Positions 16,434 to 24,425 of a DNA stretch of 64,000 nucleotides are shown here, piece by piece. The DNA lies in NCBI GenBank assembly GCA_015232455.1, contig JADFZQ010000001.1, positions 186,001-250,000 of the forward strand, read 5' to 3'. The notes below the pieces were generated by a model. It was not told the origin of the DNA. It saw nothing but the letters and a program-made list of their open reading frames with translations, and did not search any database. Every line of letters starts with the position of its first letter. Position 1 is the first letter of the stretch. The position numbers were made by a program, and so were the translations under genes. Source of the stretch: Desulfamplus sp. Its GTDB lineage: Bacteria; Desulfobacterota; Desulfobacteria; Desulfobacterales; Desulfobacteraceae.

Positions 16434-17651
16434 TTAAATATCTCCAGCTTTAGAGTTATTTTTACAGCAGCAGTTTCCATTTTTATCAGAATCTGTTTTT
16501 GTAATACCCATGATTCCAAGAGCATGTATTTTCAAGATTTCAAGAAGAAGAAGAGTAGTATTAACCATATCGTCAAGTTTTACTGATTCACGAACTGTAT
16601 GAACATCTGTCATACCTGTTCCAAGAACTCCCGTTACAATGCCTTTTCCAAAAAATATATTAGAATCTGCACCACCACCAATTGTTTTACACTGCATCTC
16701 TTTTCCAAGATTTTTAGCAGCCTGCTTTGCAAGTTTTACAACAACGTGATCCTCAGGAATATTAGTTGCTGGAAAGTCATGTTCAAGCTCTATCTCAATT
16801 TTTGGTAAAGAATCGCTACCTAACTTTTTTTTCAACTCCTCTGCGGTACTATAAAAGGTATTGAGTATATGATCTGTTATAGCTTTGAGTTTTGCCTCAT
16901 CATGGCTTCTTGCCTCACCGTGAATAGTTACAAGATCAGGCACAATATTAGTTGCTTTTCCACCTTCAATTGTACCAATATTGCAAGTTGTCTCATGGTC
17001 AATTCTGCCAAGTTCTAATTTAGCTATTGCTTTAGAAGCAACCAAGATAGCGTTTATCCCTTTTTCTGGAGATGCTCCTGCATGAGCATCTTTACCATAA
17101 ACTTTAATAACAAAACGGTTTGCTGCTGGAGCTTTAGTAACAATGCCTTCAGTATCAGTTGAGTCAAGAATATATCCAATCTTTGAATCAATCATACTGA
17201 GATCAAAATTCTTTGCACCTTTCAGACCTATCTCTTCGCAGACAGTAAAAACAACTTCAACAGGTGGACAAGGAAGAGCATTTTCATTAACAATATCCAT
17301 AACCTCAAGAATAATTGCTAATGCAGATTTATCGTCAGAACCAAGTATTGTTGTGCCATCACTTGTGAAAATACCATCTTTAAAAAGAACTTTAACTCCT
17401 TTTCCCGGTTCTACTGTATCCATGTGTCCAGAAAGCATAATTGGCGATACAGCCTTATTGCCCTTAAACTTTGCAATAAGATTACCACAGTTACCACCGA
17501 TTTTCTCACCAGCACTGTCGATAAATACTTCTGCACCCATTTGGGTTAGGATATCTTCTAATTTTGCTGCAATACCAGCCTCTTCTTTGGAAATTGAGTC
17601 AATTTGTGCAAGCATTGTAAATCTTTGTTTTAACCTTTCTATGTTTATCAT
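16434..17651 (-). CDS. M20-family metallopeptidase, PepT-like
   Basis: 405 residues with the zinc-peptidase motifs SGHMDTVEPG (about 75-84), GSDDKSALAIIL, TVCEEIGLKGAKNFD and TIGGGADSNIFFGKG. A dimerisation insert (about 180-290) starts VYGKDAHAGASPEKGINA. It resembles PepT-like aminotripeptidases that release N-terminal residues. The C-terminus has an unusual tail, NGNCCCKNNSKAGD, with three consecutive cysteines. AAGGAGC precedes the ATG by 9 nt. It is first in a unit with larC, recA and alaS. Confidence 0.88.
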   Translation of the reverse strand: MINIERLKQRFTMLAQIDSISKEEAGIAAKLEDILTQMGAEVFIDSAGEKIGGNCGNLIAKFKGNKAVSPIMLSGHMDTVEPGKGVKVLFKDGIFTSDGTTILGSDDKSALAIILEVMDIVNENALPCPPVEVVFTVCEEIGLKGAKNFDLSMIDSKIGYILDSTDTEGIVTKAPAANRFVIKVYGKDAHAGASPEKGINAILVASKAIAKLELGRIDHETTCNIGTIEGGKATNIVPDLVTIHGEARSHDEAKLKAITDHILNTFYSTAEELKKKLGSDSLPKIEIELEHDFPATNIPEDHVVVKLAKQAAKNLGKEMQCKTIGGGADSNIFFGKGIVTGVLGTGMTDVHTVRESVKLDDMVNTTLLLLEILKIHALGIMGITKTDSDKNGNCCCKNNSKAGDI

Positions 17652-17824
17652 TTGAAAAAGCTCCTTTATAATTGTATTTTCATCATCAAATCAATTGAGA
17701 AACGCTATAAATAGTATATCAACCTATCTTAAATAATCTTTTCGGGAAATTTGAGCTTTGAATAAAAATTGTGTAATCTTATACACAAATAAATTATTAC
17801 CTCAAGGAGTGAATTAAAAACAAA

Positions 17825-17862
17825 TTGACAAAACAAGGCAATGTATATAAAAAGCGTATAAA
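17825..17862 (+). promoter_or_regulatory. Probable sigma-70 promoter of selC
   Basis: TTGACA at 17825-17830 and TATAAA at 17846-17851 with a 15-nt spacer, 26 nt ahead of the tRNA 5' end. A second TATAAA occurs at 17857. Confidence 0.55.
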
Positions 17863-17877
17863 ATTTTAGCATATTAA

Positions 17878-17975
17878 GGAAGTGCCCGGCTCACTGGTGG
17901 GGCCCTCGGACTTCAAATCCGATGTGGGGTGCTAAAACCGTCCCGGGTGGGTTCGATTCCCATGCACTTCCGCCA
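17878..17975 (+). tRNA. selC: tRNA-Sec (anticodon TCA)
   Basis: Eight-base acceptor arms (GGAAGTGC / GCACTTCC), an encoded GCCA end, the anticodon loop CTTCAAA in a TCGGA/TCCGA stem with TCA at 17913-17915, a long variable arm and a T-loop GTTCGATTCC. The length of 98 nt and the extended acceptor arm are diagnostic of selenocysteine tRNA. It implies a SelA/SelB/SelD pathway elsewhere. I saw no TGA-containing selenoprotein in this window. Confidence 0.96.
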
Positions 17976-17986
17976 CTAATACAACA

Positions 17987-18022
17987 AAACCAGATAGCTC
18001 ATATTGAAACTATCTGGTTTTT
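17987..18022 (+). terminator. Terminator after selC
   Basis: AAACCAGATAG and CTATCTGGTTT form an 11-bp stem with a 12-nt loop, followed by a T-tract. It begins 12 nt after the tRNA end. Confidence 0.75.
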
Positions 18023-18402
18023 CTATCCTACCAAATTCTTGGATTAATCTTAACATAAGTTCTAATATACTCGCAAGCTCAGACTTATGATTTAGCATTC
18101 CCTTTTATACCATAGCTATTTCTTGCTTCTAAATATTGAATATACTTCAAATACTTGAAAATTTTCAATCAAAGTTGTTTATTTAAAGATGCTTTTAAGA
18201 TAAATTTATAGAGGCATATATATTGCATATTTGGGATATAACTATTGGCGATCAACGACTTACCAATAAACTTATTGTTTGGTTACAATTTACGGACAAA
18301 AACATAAGCAGCTACGCTGAAATTATTATTTGATTGAAATTACTAAACAGCAAGATTCTTTATTCGATATTTTAGTCCAAATTCAGATTGTAAAGGTGTA
18401 AG
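18023..18402. other. Intergenic region before the flagellar cluster
   Basis: 380 bp of AT-rich sequence with no convincing ORF or RNA gene. The one signal I see is the sigma-54-like element at 18212-18228. Confidence 0.6.
18212..18228 (+). promoter_or_regulatory. Sigma-54-like promoter element upstream of the TPR gene
   Basis: AGGCAT-N5-TTGCAT, with GG and GC dinucleotides 12 nt apart as required for sigma-54. It lies 175 nt before the TPR start codon. The match is weaker than the flgB promoter and the surrounding sequence is AT-rich, so chance is possible. Confidence 0.4.
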
Positions 18403-21135
18403 ATGGCTGAGATAATGGCGTATTTCTCTAAAATTAACTGTTGCCAAAAGATATCACTACTATTTTTGGTGATCTTTTGCATGAACTGTGATGTTAAAGT
18501 TGCTTTTGCAGATAGTGCAAAGCTCAGAGGTATATTTGCTGGGGAGGCTAAACCAGAGATAAGGCTTCAAGTTACTCAAAGAATTACAGGTAAGGTTATT
18601 ATAGTAGATGATAAAGAGGTTCTCATTGCCTTGAAAAATATCAGTCAAGCAAGAGATATGACCCAATTCTTTAAATCAAACGATGTAATCCGCAAAATAG
18701 AGGTTGATGACCTTCCTGGAAATGTGCTTGCAATTGTCGTTACAGGCAAAGTACCTTTCAAGTCAGTAACACATAGTTGGGATAGAAGCGGTCTAAATCT
18801 TACTGTTTTTTTTAATGTTAATGCAGCGATCAATAAGCCAAAATCAGGTAGTGCTACAAAAAAAGAGCAACTTAAAAGAGAACAAATTGATAAAGTTGAA
18901 CGCCAACAAAAATCTAAGAATAAAAAAAATATATCAAAAGAATCTCTTAATCAACTGCAAAAAGGCGATAAAACTTTAAATACCTCTAAAGATAAAGGTG
19001 TTAATGATAAGGAGCTGCTAACCAAATTAGACCCTAAAGATGTCGAATCTATTAAACTTAAAGAGGATATTGCCAAAACTAAAGGAGAATACCCTAAAAC
19101 CAAGAGCGAGTCTGTTAAAAATAAGTCGGACCGTAAGGTTTACGGAACAAGGAAAAACCACTTATCTGATATAGCTGGCGATATAAGCGATATAGTTGCA
19201 GCAGCAGATTTAATGTCATGCAACGACAATGAACTTAAAAAAGCATATATGCTTATAAAACAGTCTCAATGGCAAAATGCGTTTGATCTTTTAGACTCTT
19301 ATATTCAAAAGGGTGGAAAAGAGTGTGTTGAAAAAGCTGATTACCTTAGAGCATATACATTTTATCAATCAACTCAACAAAACACTGTTGATCCTTTTGG
19401 AAAAGAGTATTTTGATAAGCTGCTTAACGCACAATCTCTCTTTCATAACATTCTTGTAAATTGGCAATCATCACCTTTTGTCCCATTTGCCCACGCATCT
19501 TTGGGAATTATCTATGACAAATTAGATAACAATGCTGCTTCAGAGGGGCATTTTACAATCGTTGCTGATGAGTATAAATCTTACTCTGGTATGTCAGAAG
19601 TGCTTTACTATCTTGCAAAGATTTATGATTTAAGGGGAAATATTGACAAAGAGTATAATGACAGGGCAATTGAAAATTATAGAGAGGTATTTAATAAATA
19701 TTCAGATAGTGTTTATGCTGTTGACGCTGGAGTTGGTCTTGGTAAAGCTCTTTTTAAAAAGCTCCACTATATTGAGTGCAGAGATATTTTAACCTCTCTT
19801 GTAGAGAGCAATCCTGAAATTGTGTATGATTCGCCAGAGGTTCTCAGAAGCCTTGGAGAGGCTGAATATGCCTTGCAAAACAGCGTTCCAGCAAGAGAAA
19901 ATCTAACTAAGGTCTATAATTTATTTTCTGAAATCAGCGATAAAGATATGATTATGACAAAGGTTGGGGATACCTATTTTCACGAAAAAAATCTTGATAG
20001 GGCAAAGGTAGTTTATCAATTTGTTATGGATAAATTCCCAGGTACTGAAGGTTTTCTTGGGAGTGCAATGGGTATTGCTCTTTGCTTAAAAGATAGAGCC
20101 AAAATCGAAGAAATTTATAACATGGTAAAGGCAGATTTTGGAGATCATAGACTATCAAAAGTTGCTATGATGCGTCTTGCTGAACTTTACAACAAAAACG
20201 GAGAATATGAAAAGTGCATACAAGAGATCGAAAATCTTCTTGCAACCCACCCAACTGGATTAAGATATGATGCTGTAAAACTTATGCAAAGTGCTTATGA
20301 ATCTCTTTTTAGAACAAAGCTAAAATCAGGAGAATACCCTGAAGTTTTAAAAACTTATGAAGATGCAAAAGTGCTTCTTGATAGACTTGAAAGCAGAGAG
20401 ATTTTCTTAAGCACTGGTCTTTCATATCTAAATGCAAAACTTTATGAACAAGCCTTTAACCAACTAATGGAGTCTTATAAACAGTTTAAACAAAATGAGA
20501 GACCGCCTGAGCTTCTATTTGGTCTTGGTGTAGCAATGGACGAATCTGGAAGAGATAAAGATGCGTTAAATGTTTTTAAAGCATATATAGATCGCGTTGA
20601 TGACACACCCCAAAAGGTTGAGGCTTATTTGAGGATAGGAAATATTCTTTTTGATAAAGGAGAGCTTACTAAAGCTGCGAAAAATTTTAAGAGTGGATAT
20701 GAAACAAGTAAAGACAGAATTGAAAAAGGAAATCTTTTAAGTAAAGAGGCTGAAGTTTATCAAAAACTTAATCAGTGGGATAAGGTGTCAGAGCTTTTTG
20801 AGAAAGCAGTAACAGAATATGCTTCTGCAACTGGAAAAAATTATGGTTTGATTTCAGGAGCATACAAATCTCTTGGTAAATCATATTTAGAGAATGGAGC
20901 TTTTGTAAAGGCTGCTGAAGCGTTTAGCATGGCTCTGAAAATATCAGATACTGCTGGTTTAAGCTCTATTGATATTGTATTTATGCTTGGAGATGCATAT
21001 CAAAAAGCCAATGCAATTGAAAAGGCAAAAGAGGCATTTGAAAAGGTTGCTGGCACTGACGACTCTATATGGGCACGTCTTGCAAAAGAGCGTCTAACAA
21101 CTTTGGCATTAGCGGAAAAGGTTTCAAGTTCATAA
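18403..21135 (+). CDS. Exported TPR-repeat protein upstream of flagellar genes
   Basis: 910 residues. AAAGGTG precedes the ATG. A hydrophobic N-terminal signal (ISLLFLVIFCMNCDVKVAFA) suggests export. Residues about 40-140 are beta-rich and AMIN-like (IRLQVTQRITGKVIIVDDKE...LNLTVFFN). Residues about 145-250 are a lysine-rich low-complexity linker. From about 270 to 900 run many TPR-type helical pairs (e.g. LYYLAKIYDLRGNIDKEY, AMMRLAELYNKNGEYEKC, YLRIGNILFDKGELTKAAK). Its position 24 bp ahead of the sigma-54 activator and flagellar genes suggests a periplasmic scaffold for flagellar or polar assembly. The role is inferred only from context. Confidence 0.78.
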   Translation: MAEIMAYFSKINCCQKISLLFLVIFCMNCDVKVAFADSAKLRGIFAGEAKPEIRLQVTQRITGKVIIVDDKEVLIALKNISQARDMTQFFKSNDVIRKIEVDDLPGNVLAIVVTGKVPFKSVTHSWDRSGLNLTVFFNVNAAINKPKSGSATKKEQLKREQIDKVERQQKSKNKKNISKESLNQLQKGDKTLNTSKDKGVNDKELLTKLDPKDVESIKLKEDIAKTKGEYPKTKSESVKNKSDRKVYGTRKNHLSDIAGDISDIVAAADLMSCNDNELKKAYMLIKQSQWQNAFDLLDSYIQKGGKECVEKADYLRAYTFYQSTQQNTVDPFGKEYFDKLLNAQSLFHNILVNWQSSPFVPFAHASLGIIYDKLDNNAASEGHFTIVADEYKSYSGMSEVLYYLAKIYDLRGNIDKEYNDRAIENYREVFNKYSDSVYAVDAGVGLGKALFKKLHYIECRDILTSLVESNPEIVYDSPEVLRSLGEAEYALQNSVPARENLTKVYNLFSEISDKDMIMTKVGDTYFHEKNLDRAKVVYQFVMDKFPGTEGFLGSAMGIALCLKDRAKIEEIYNMVKADFGDHRLSKVAMMRLAELYNKNGEYEKCIQEIENLLATHPTGLRYDAVKLMQSAYESLFRTKLKSGEYPEVLKTYEDAKVLLDRLESREIFLSTGLSYLNAKLYEQAFNQLMESYKQFKQNERPPELLFGLGVAMDESGRDKDALNVFKAYIDRVDDTPQKVEAYLRIGNILFDKGELTKAAKNFKSGYETSKDRIEKGNLLSKEAEVYQKLNQWDKVSELFEKAVTEYASATGKNYGLISGAYKSLGKSYLENGAFVKAAEAFSMALKISDTAGLSSIDIVFMLGDAYQKANAIEKAKEAFEKVAGTDDSIWARLAKERLTTLALAEKVSSS

Positions 21136-21159
21136 TTCAAAATAGAGGCTTGTTATTAT

Positions 21160-22683
21160 ATGGCGGAACAAAGAGTTCTAATTATAGGTAATAATTTTAG
21201 GGAGCGAATGGAGATGACCCGCTCTCTTGAAGATATTGGCTATAAGGTGGACTCTATTCAAGATGGCTCAAATGCGATATCCTCTATTGATAACAATAAA
21301 GCCGCCAATAAATTAGGGAGCGATATTAATAATATTGGTAAAGATAAAGATTATCTTCTTATAATTGCAGATATTGATACTCCCGCCTTTTCTCCACTCA
21401 ACTTCCTCAAAAAATCCAAAGATATTAAACCTTTTACAGAAATTATATTTATTTCAGAGCGTCCTTTGGTTGAGGAAGCTGTAACATTAATGAAGCATGG
21501 TGCTTTTGATTTCTTTATAAAACCCATCTCATTTGAACAGGTTGAACTCTCTCTCAAAAGGCTGTTGTCTAAAAGAAAAACCTCTCAACACAAAAATGAT
21601 AATATTGGAAATCAGGATAATGAGTTAAATAGAGATGGAGGAGTAAAAGGAGATAGAGGGACAAAAAATTCAAATAATAAACCCTCTGCTTCTGTTGAGA
21701 TTATAACAGCAGATAGAGGAATGCAGCGGCTTCTAAATATGGCAAAGCGCGTTGCAGACAGCACAGCCTCAGTTCTTATTCAGGGCGAAAGCGGCACAGG
21801 AAAAGAGCTTGTTGCCCGTTTTATCCACCAAAACAGTAAAAGAAGCAATATGCCATTTGTGGCACTAAATTGTGCTGCTTTACCTGAAAATCTTCTTGAA
21901 AGCGAACTATTTGGACATGAAAAAGGGGCTTTTACAGGTGCTATCACAAGAAAAGAGGGAAAATTTGAACTTGCCAACAACGGAACCTTGTTTCTTGATG
22001 AGATTACAGAGATGCAGTATCACCTTCAGGCAAAGCTGTTAAGGGTTGTGCAGGAAAAAACAGTTGATAGGCTTGGAGGCAGAGAGCCAGTGGAAGTTGA
22101 TGTTAGAATAGTTGCATCAACAAACAGAGATATTAAAGAGTCTATCCAAAATGGGGAGTTTAGAGAAGACCTATACCATAGGCTTAATACAATTCCGCTC
22201 ACCATTCCACCGCTTAGGCAGCGAACAGGTGATTTAAAGCTGCTTTGCGATTACTTTATAAAAAAATATAGTATTATTGACGCAAGAGATGTCAAAGGAA
22301 TGACACCAGAAGCATATAGATTATTGAGTTTGCAAAAATTTACAGGCAATGTAAGAGAGCTTCAAAATATGATTCATAGAGCTGTTCTTCTTGCTGAAGG
22401 AGAACTTATTGAGCCTCAAGATTTACTTATGGAAGATATGCCTGACGATAACATTGAAGATATAAATATAAATGACTTAAACGAAACATTGCAAGATATT
22501 CCCAAACATGGCAAAAATATAGAAGAACTTTTAGAATCAGGCTCACTTAGAGATATTGAAGAGAAAGTTATCTATAGCACACTTGATAGAACTGACGGAA
22601 ATCGCACACATGCAGCAAAACTTCTTGGAATCAGCGTTCGCACACTTAGAAATAAACTCAATGAATACAAAGAAAAAAAATAG
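21160..22683 (+). CDS. Sigma-54-dependent activator with degenerate receiver, FlrC/FlgR-like
   Basis: 507 residues. The N-terminal receiver-like domain (1-145) begins VLIIGNNF instead of the usual VLIVDDD, so the acidic pocket is lost, although an Asp in LIIADIDTP and a Lys in FIKPIS remain. An Asn/Lys-rich linker (about 146-185) follows. The AAA+ domain has Walker A GESGTGKE (about 209) and the sigma-54 contact loop GAFTGA (about 256). The C-terminal Fis-type helix-turn-helix reads GNRTHAAKLLGISVRTLRNKL. It should activate sigma-54 promoters, the obvious candidate being the one in front of flgB. No kinase gene is adjacent. Confidence 0.9.
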   Translation: MAEQRVLIIGNNFRERMEMTRSLEDIGYKVDSIQDGSNAISSIDNNKAANKLGSDINNIGKDKDYLLIIADIDTPAFSPLNFLKKSKDIKPFTEIIFISERPLVEEAVTLMKHGAFDFFIKPISFEQVELSLKRLLSKRKTSQHKNDNIGNQDNELNRDGGVKGDRGTKNSNNKPSASVEIITADRGMQRLLNMAKRVADSTASVLIQGESGTGKELVARFIHQNSKRSNMPFVALNCAALPENLLESELFGHEKGAFTGAITRKEGKFELANNGTLFLDEITEMQYHLQAKLLRVVQEKTVDRLGGREPVEVDVRIVASTNRDIKESIQNGEFREDLYHRLNTIPLTIPPLRQRTGDLKLLCDYFIKKYSIIDARDVKGMTPEAYRLLSLQKFTGNVRELQNMIHRAVLLAEGELIEPQDLLMEDMPDDNIEDININDLNETLQDIPKHGKNIEELLESGSLRDIEEKVIYSTLDRTDGNRTHAAKLLGISVRTLRNKLNEYKEKK

Positions 22684-22729
22684 CCTCGAACCCCGCCATA
22701 TTTCCTTAATCCTCTGAATTAGTTACATA

Positions 22730-22760
22730 GATTTGACAACTTTTTAAAAGTTGTCAAATC
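22730..22760. repeat. TTTGACAACTT hairpin, copy 1
   Basis: GATTTGACAACTTTT followed by its reverse complement, a near-perfect hairpin. It lies after the activator gene. The central 29 bases recur in reverse orientation at 29882-29910, and a diverged copy lies at 39167-39197. It could end the activator transcript, but there is no strong T-tract. Confidence 0.75.
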
Positions 22761-22858
22761 TTTAAACACATCTTAATTTGTAAAAGTTCACATCTTATCT
22801 ACGATAAAATTCCTATTCTAAAAAAATCCTTTTTATAATTTCCCATGTAATATAATCA

Positions 22859-22874
22859 TGGCATACAAGTTGCC
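22859..22874 (+). promoter_or_regulatory. Sigma-54 promoter of the flgB operon
   Basis: TGGCAT-ACAAG-TTGCC, with GG at 22860 and GC at 22872, exactly 12 nt apart. It lies 60 nt before the flgB start and just downstream of a sigma-54 activator gene. Sigma-54 control of rod/basal body genes is known in many polar-flagellated proteobacteria. Confidence 0.8.
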
Positions 22875-22933
22875 TTTAATCTCTTTAAGTAAAAATTTCA
22901 GATTATGAAATATGAGATTAAAAGGAGACGATA

Positions 22934-23359
22934 ATGAGCAACTCAAGAATATATGACAAAACCTATTCCATGCTCTCAAACGCTCTTGATATTTCGGCAA
23001 GACGACACAATCTAATATCTGGCAATATTTCCAATATGAATACAATAGGATATAAACCAGTTGATCTTGACTTTAACAGCACCTTGAAAAAATCAATGGA
23101 AGAGCCACTGCCAGCACCAAAACCAATTATGAGCATGACAAATTCCAAACATTTTCCGGGTGTCAACTCTCTTTATGAACCGTTTTCAATAAAAGAGTAT
23201 ATAAGCGAATCTGTAGATATTAACCACTTAGATTCAGTAGATATTGATACTGAAATGAATAATATTGCAGAAAACAACATCAAATATCGAACTGCAACTG
23301 AGATGCTTTTAAGAAAGATGACTCTTCTTAAACATTCAATTCAAGAAGGCGGCAGATAA
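22934..23359 (+). CDS. flgB: Flagellar basal-body rod protein FlgB
   Basis: 141 residues. The N-terminus (ALDISARRHNLISGNISNMNTIGYKPVDLDF) is the conserved rod/hook helix motif. The C-terminal helix (NIAENNIKYRTATEMLLRKMTLLKHSI) is typical of FlgB, which packs on the MS ring as the proximal rod. A strong AAAGGAG precedes the ATG. First gene after the sigma-54 promoter. Confidence 0.93.
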   Translation: MSNSRIYDKTYSMLSNALDISARRHNLISGNISNMNTIGYKPVDLDFNSTLKKSMEEPLPAPKPIMSMTNSKHFPGVNSLYEPFSIKEYISESVDINHLDSVDIDTEMNNIAENNIKYRTATEMLLRKMTLLKHSIQEGGR

Positions 23360-23376
23360 AAAGAGGGGTGATAATT

Positions 23377-23901
23377 ATGGCTATGGATCTTTTAAATTCA
23401 ATGAGAGTTAGTGCAACAGGTCTTGCTGCACATCGAACCAAGATGAATCTGATTGCCCAAAACCTTGCCAATGTTGAGACCACACGCACTGATGAAGGCG
23501 GACCTTATCGCCGTCAGATGGTAATATTTAAGGGAAAAGATATTGACGAGTTTGAGACTGTTCTTGAGAAAAAAATAAAAGATGAGGAGTTTTTCAAAAA
23601 ACATGGAATTGGTAAGATAGAGATTAAACCTATAGAGCTTTTCAAACCTTTTAAGCCAAGCAACGGCACTGGTGTTGAGGTGGTTGAAATCGTTAAATCT
23701 CAAGAAGATTTTAGGTTAGTTTATAATCCAGCCCATCCTGACGCTGACCCAAACACTGGGTATGTCAAGATGCCAAATGTCGATCATTTAACTGAAGTTG
23801 CTGATATGGTTGTTGCAAAAAGAGCTTACGAGGGCAGTGTTACAGCAATGTCAAATACAAAAAGTATGATACTAAAAGCTCTTGAAATTGGTAAACAGTA
23901 G
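23377..23901 (+). CDS. flgC: Flagellar basal-body rod protein FlgC
   Basis: 174 residues from the ATG at 23377. GAGGGG is well spaced before it; a GTG at 23368 is the alternative. The N-terminal motif MRVSATGLAAHRTKMNLIAQNLANVETTRT and the C-terminal VDHLTEVADMVVAKRAYEGSVTAMSNTKSMILKALEIGK are diagnostic of FlgC. It forms part of the proximal rod and is co-transcribed with flgB (17 bp spacing). Confidence 0.95.
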   Translation: MAMDLLNSMRVSATGLAAHRTKMNLIAQNLANVETTRTDEGGPYRRQMVIFKGKDIDEFETVLEKKIKDEEFFKKHGIGKIEIKPIELFKPFKPSNGTGVEVVEIVKSQEDFRLVYNPAHPDADPNTGYVKMPNVDHLTEVADMVVAKRAYEGSVTAMSNTKSMILKALEIGKQ

Positions 23902-24071
23902 TGTTAAGCCAAATTTTATTAACTTACTTAGAGCCTAAATATTTAAACAGGCTCTAAATACTTTAGAATACCCCCCAAGCCTTACCCCTACCACCCCACC
24001 AAAGAATAGGGAAATAATAAATACCGTATTTGGTGGGCGGGGTGGGCTACAAATTAATAAAGGTGATAAGT
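23902..24071 (+). other. flgC-fliE intergenic region with two inverted repeats
   Basis: TAGAGCC...GGCTCTA form a hairpin at about 23930-23957. A C-rich stretch (CACCCCACCAAA, about 23993) can pair with a downstream G-rich stretch (TTTGGTGGGCGGGGTG, about 24029). Such structures inside an operon may attenuate or protect the transcript. No promoter seen. Confidence 0.45.
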
Positions 24072-24410
24072 ATGAATTCAATATCAAACGTTAATAACAA
24101 TATCGGTAATAAGATTAATAATACCATTAGCAATAAGATGGATAAAATCTCATTTAAGACCGAACCATTACAGCTTAGAGTTGGAAGGCGAGACCCATCT
24201 TTTGCAGAGAGGCTCAACACCGCTGTCAAAGATGTCAACTTAAAGCAAAACTATGCAGATGAAGCAACACAAGGAGTTCTTAAAGATGAAGTTGGAATTC
24301 ACGAAGGTATGCTTGCAATTGGTAAGGCTGATACATCTTTGAGGCTTCTTATGCAGGTAAAATCAAAAGCAATGGAAGCATATAAAGAGATTATAAATAT
24401 GCAATTGTAA
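24072..24410 (+). CDS. fliE: Flagellar hook-basal body protein FliE
   Basis: 112 residues from the ATG at 24072, preceded by AAAGGTGA; the frame is open 14 codons further upstream without a good ribosome site. An Asn-rich N-terminus (NSISNVNNNIGNKINN) precedes the conserved C-terminal half (SFAERLNTAVKDVN...ADEATQGVL...IGKADTSLRLLMQVKSKAMEAYKEIINMQ). FliE joins the MS ring to the rod. Followed by fliF after 15 bp. Confidence 0.92.
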   Translation: MNSISNVNNNIGNKINNTISNKMDKISFKTEPLQLRVGRRDPSFAERLNTAVKDVNLKQNYADEATQGVLKDEVGIHEGMLAIGKADTSLRLLMQVKSKAMEAYKEIINMQL

Positions 24411-24425
24411 TAAGGAAATATTGCC

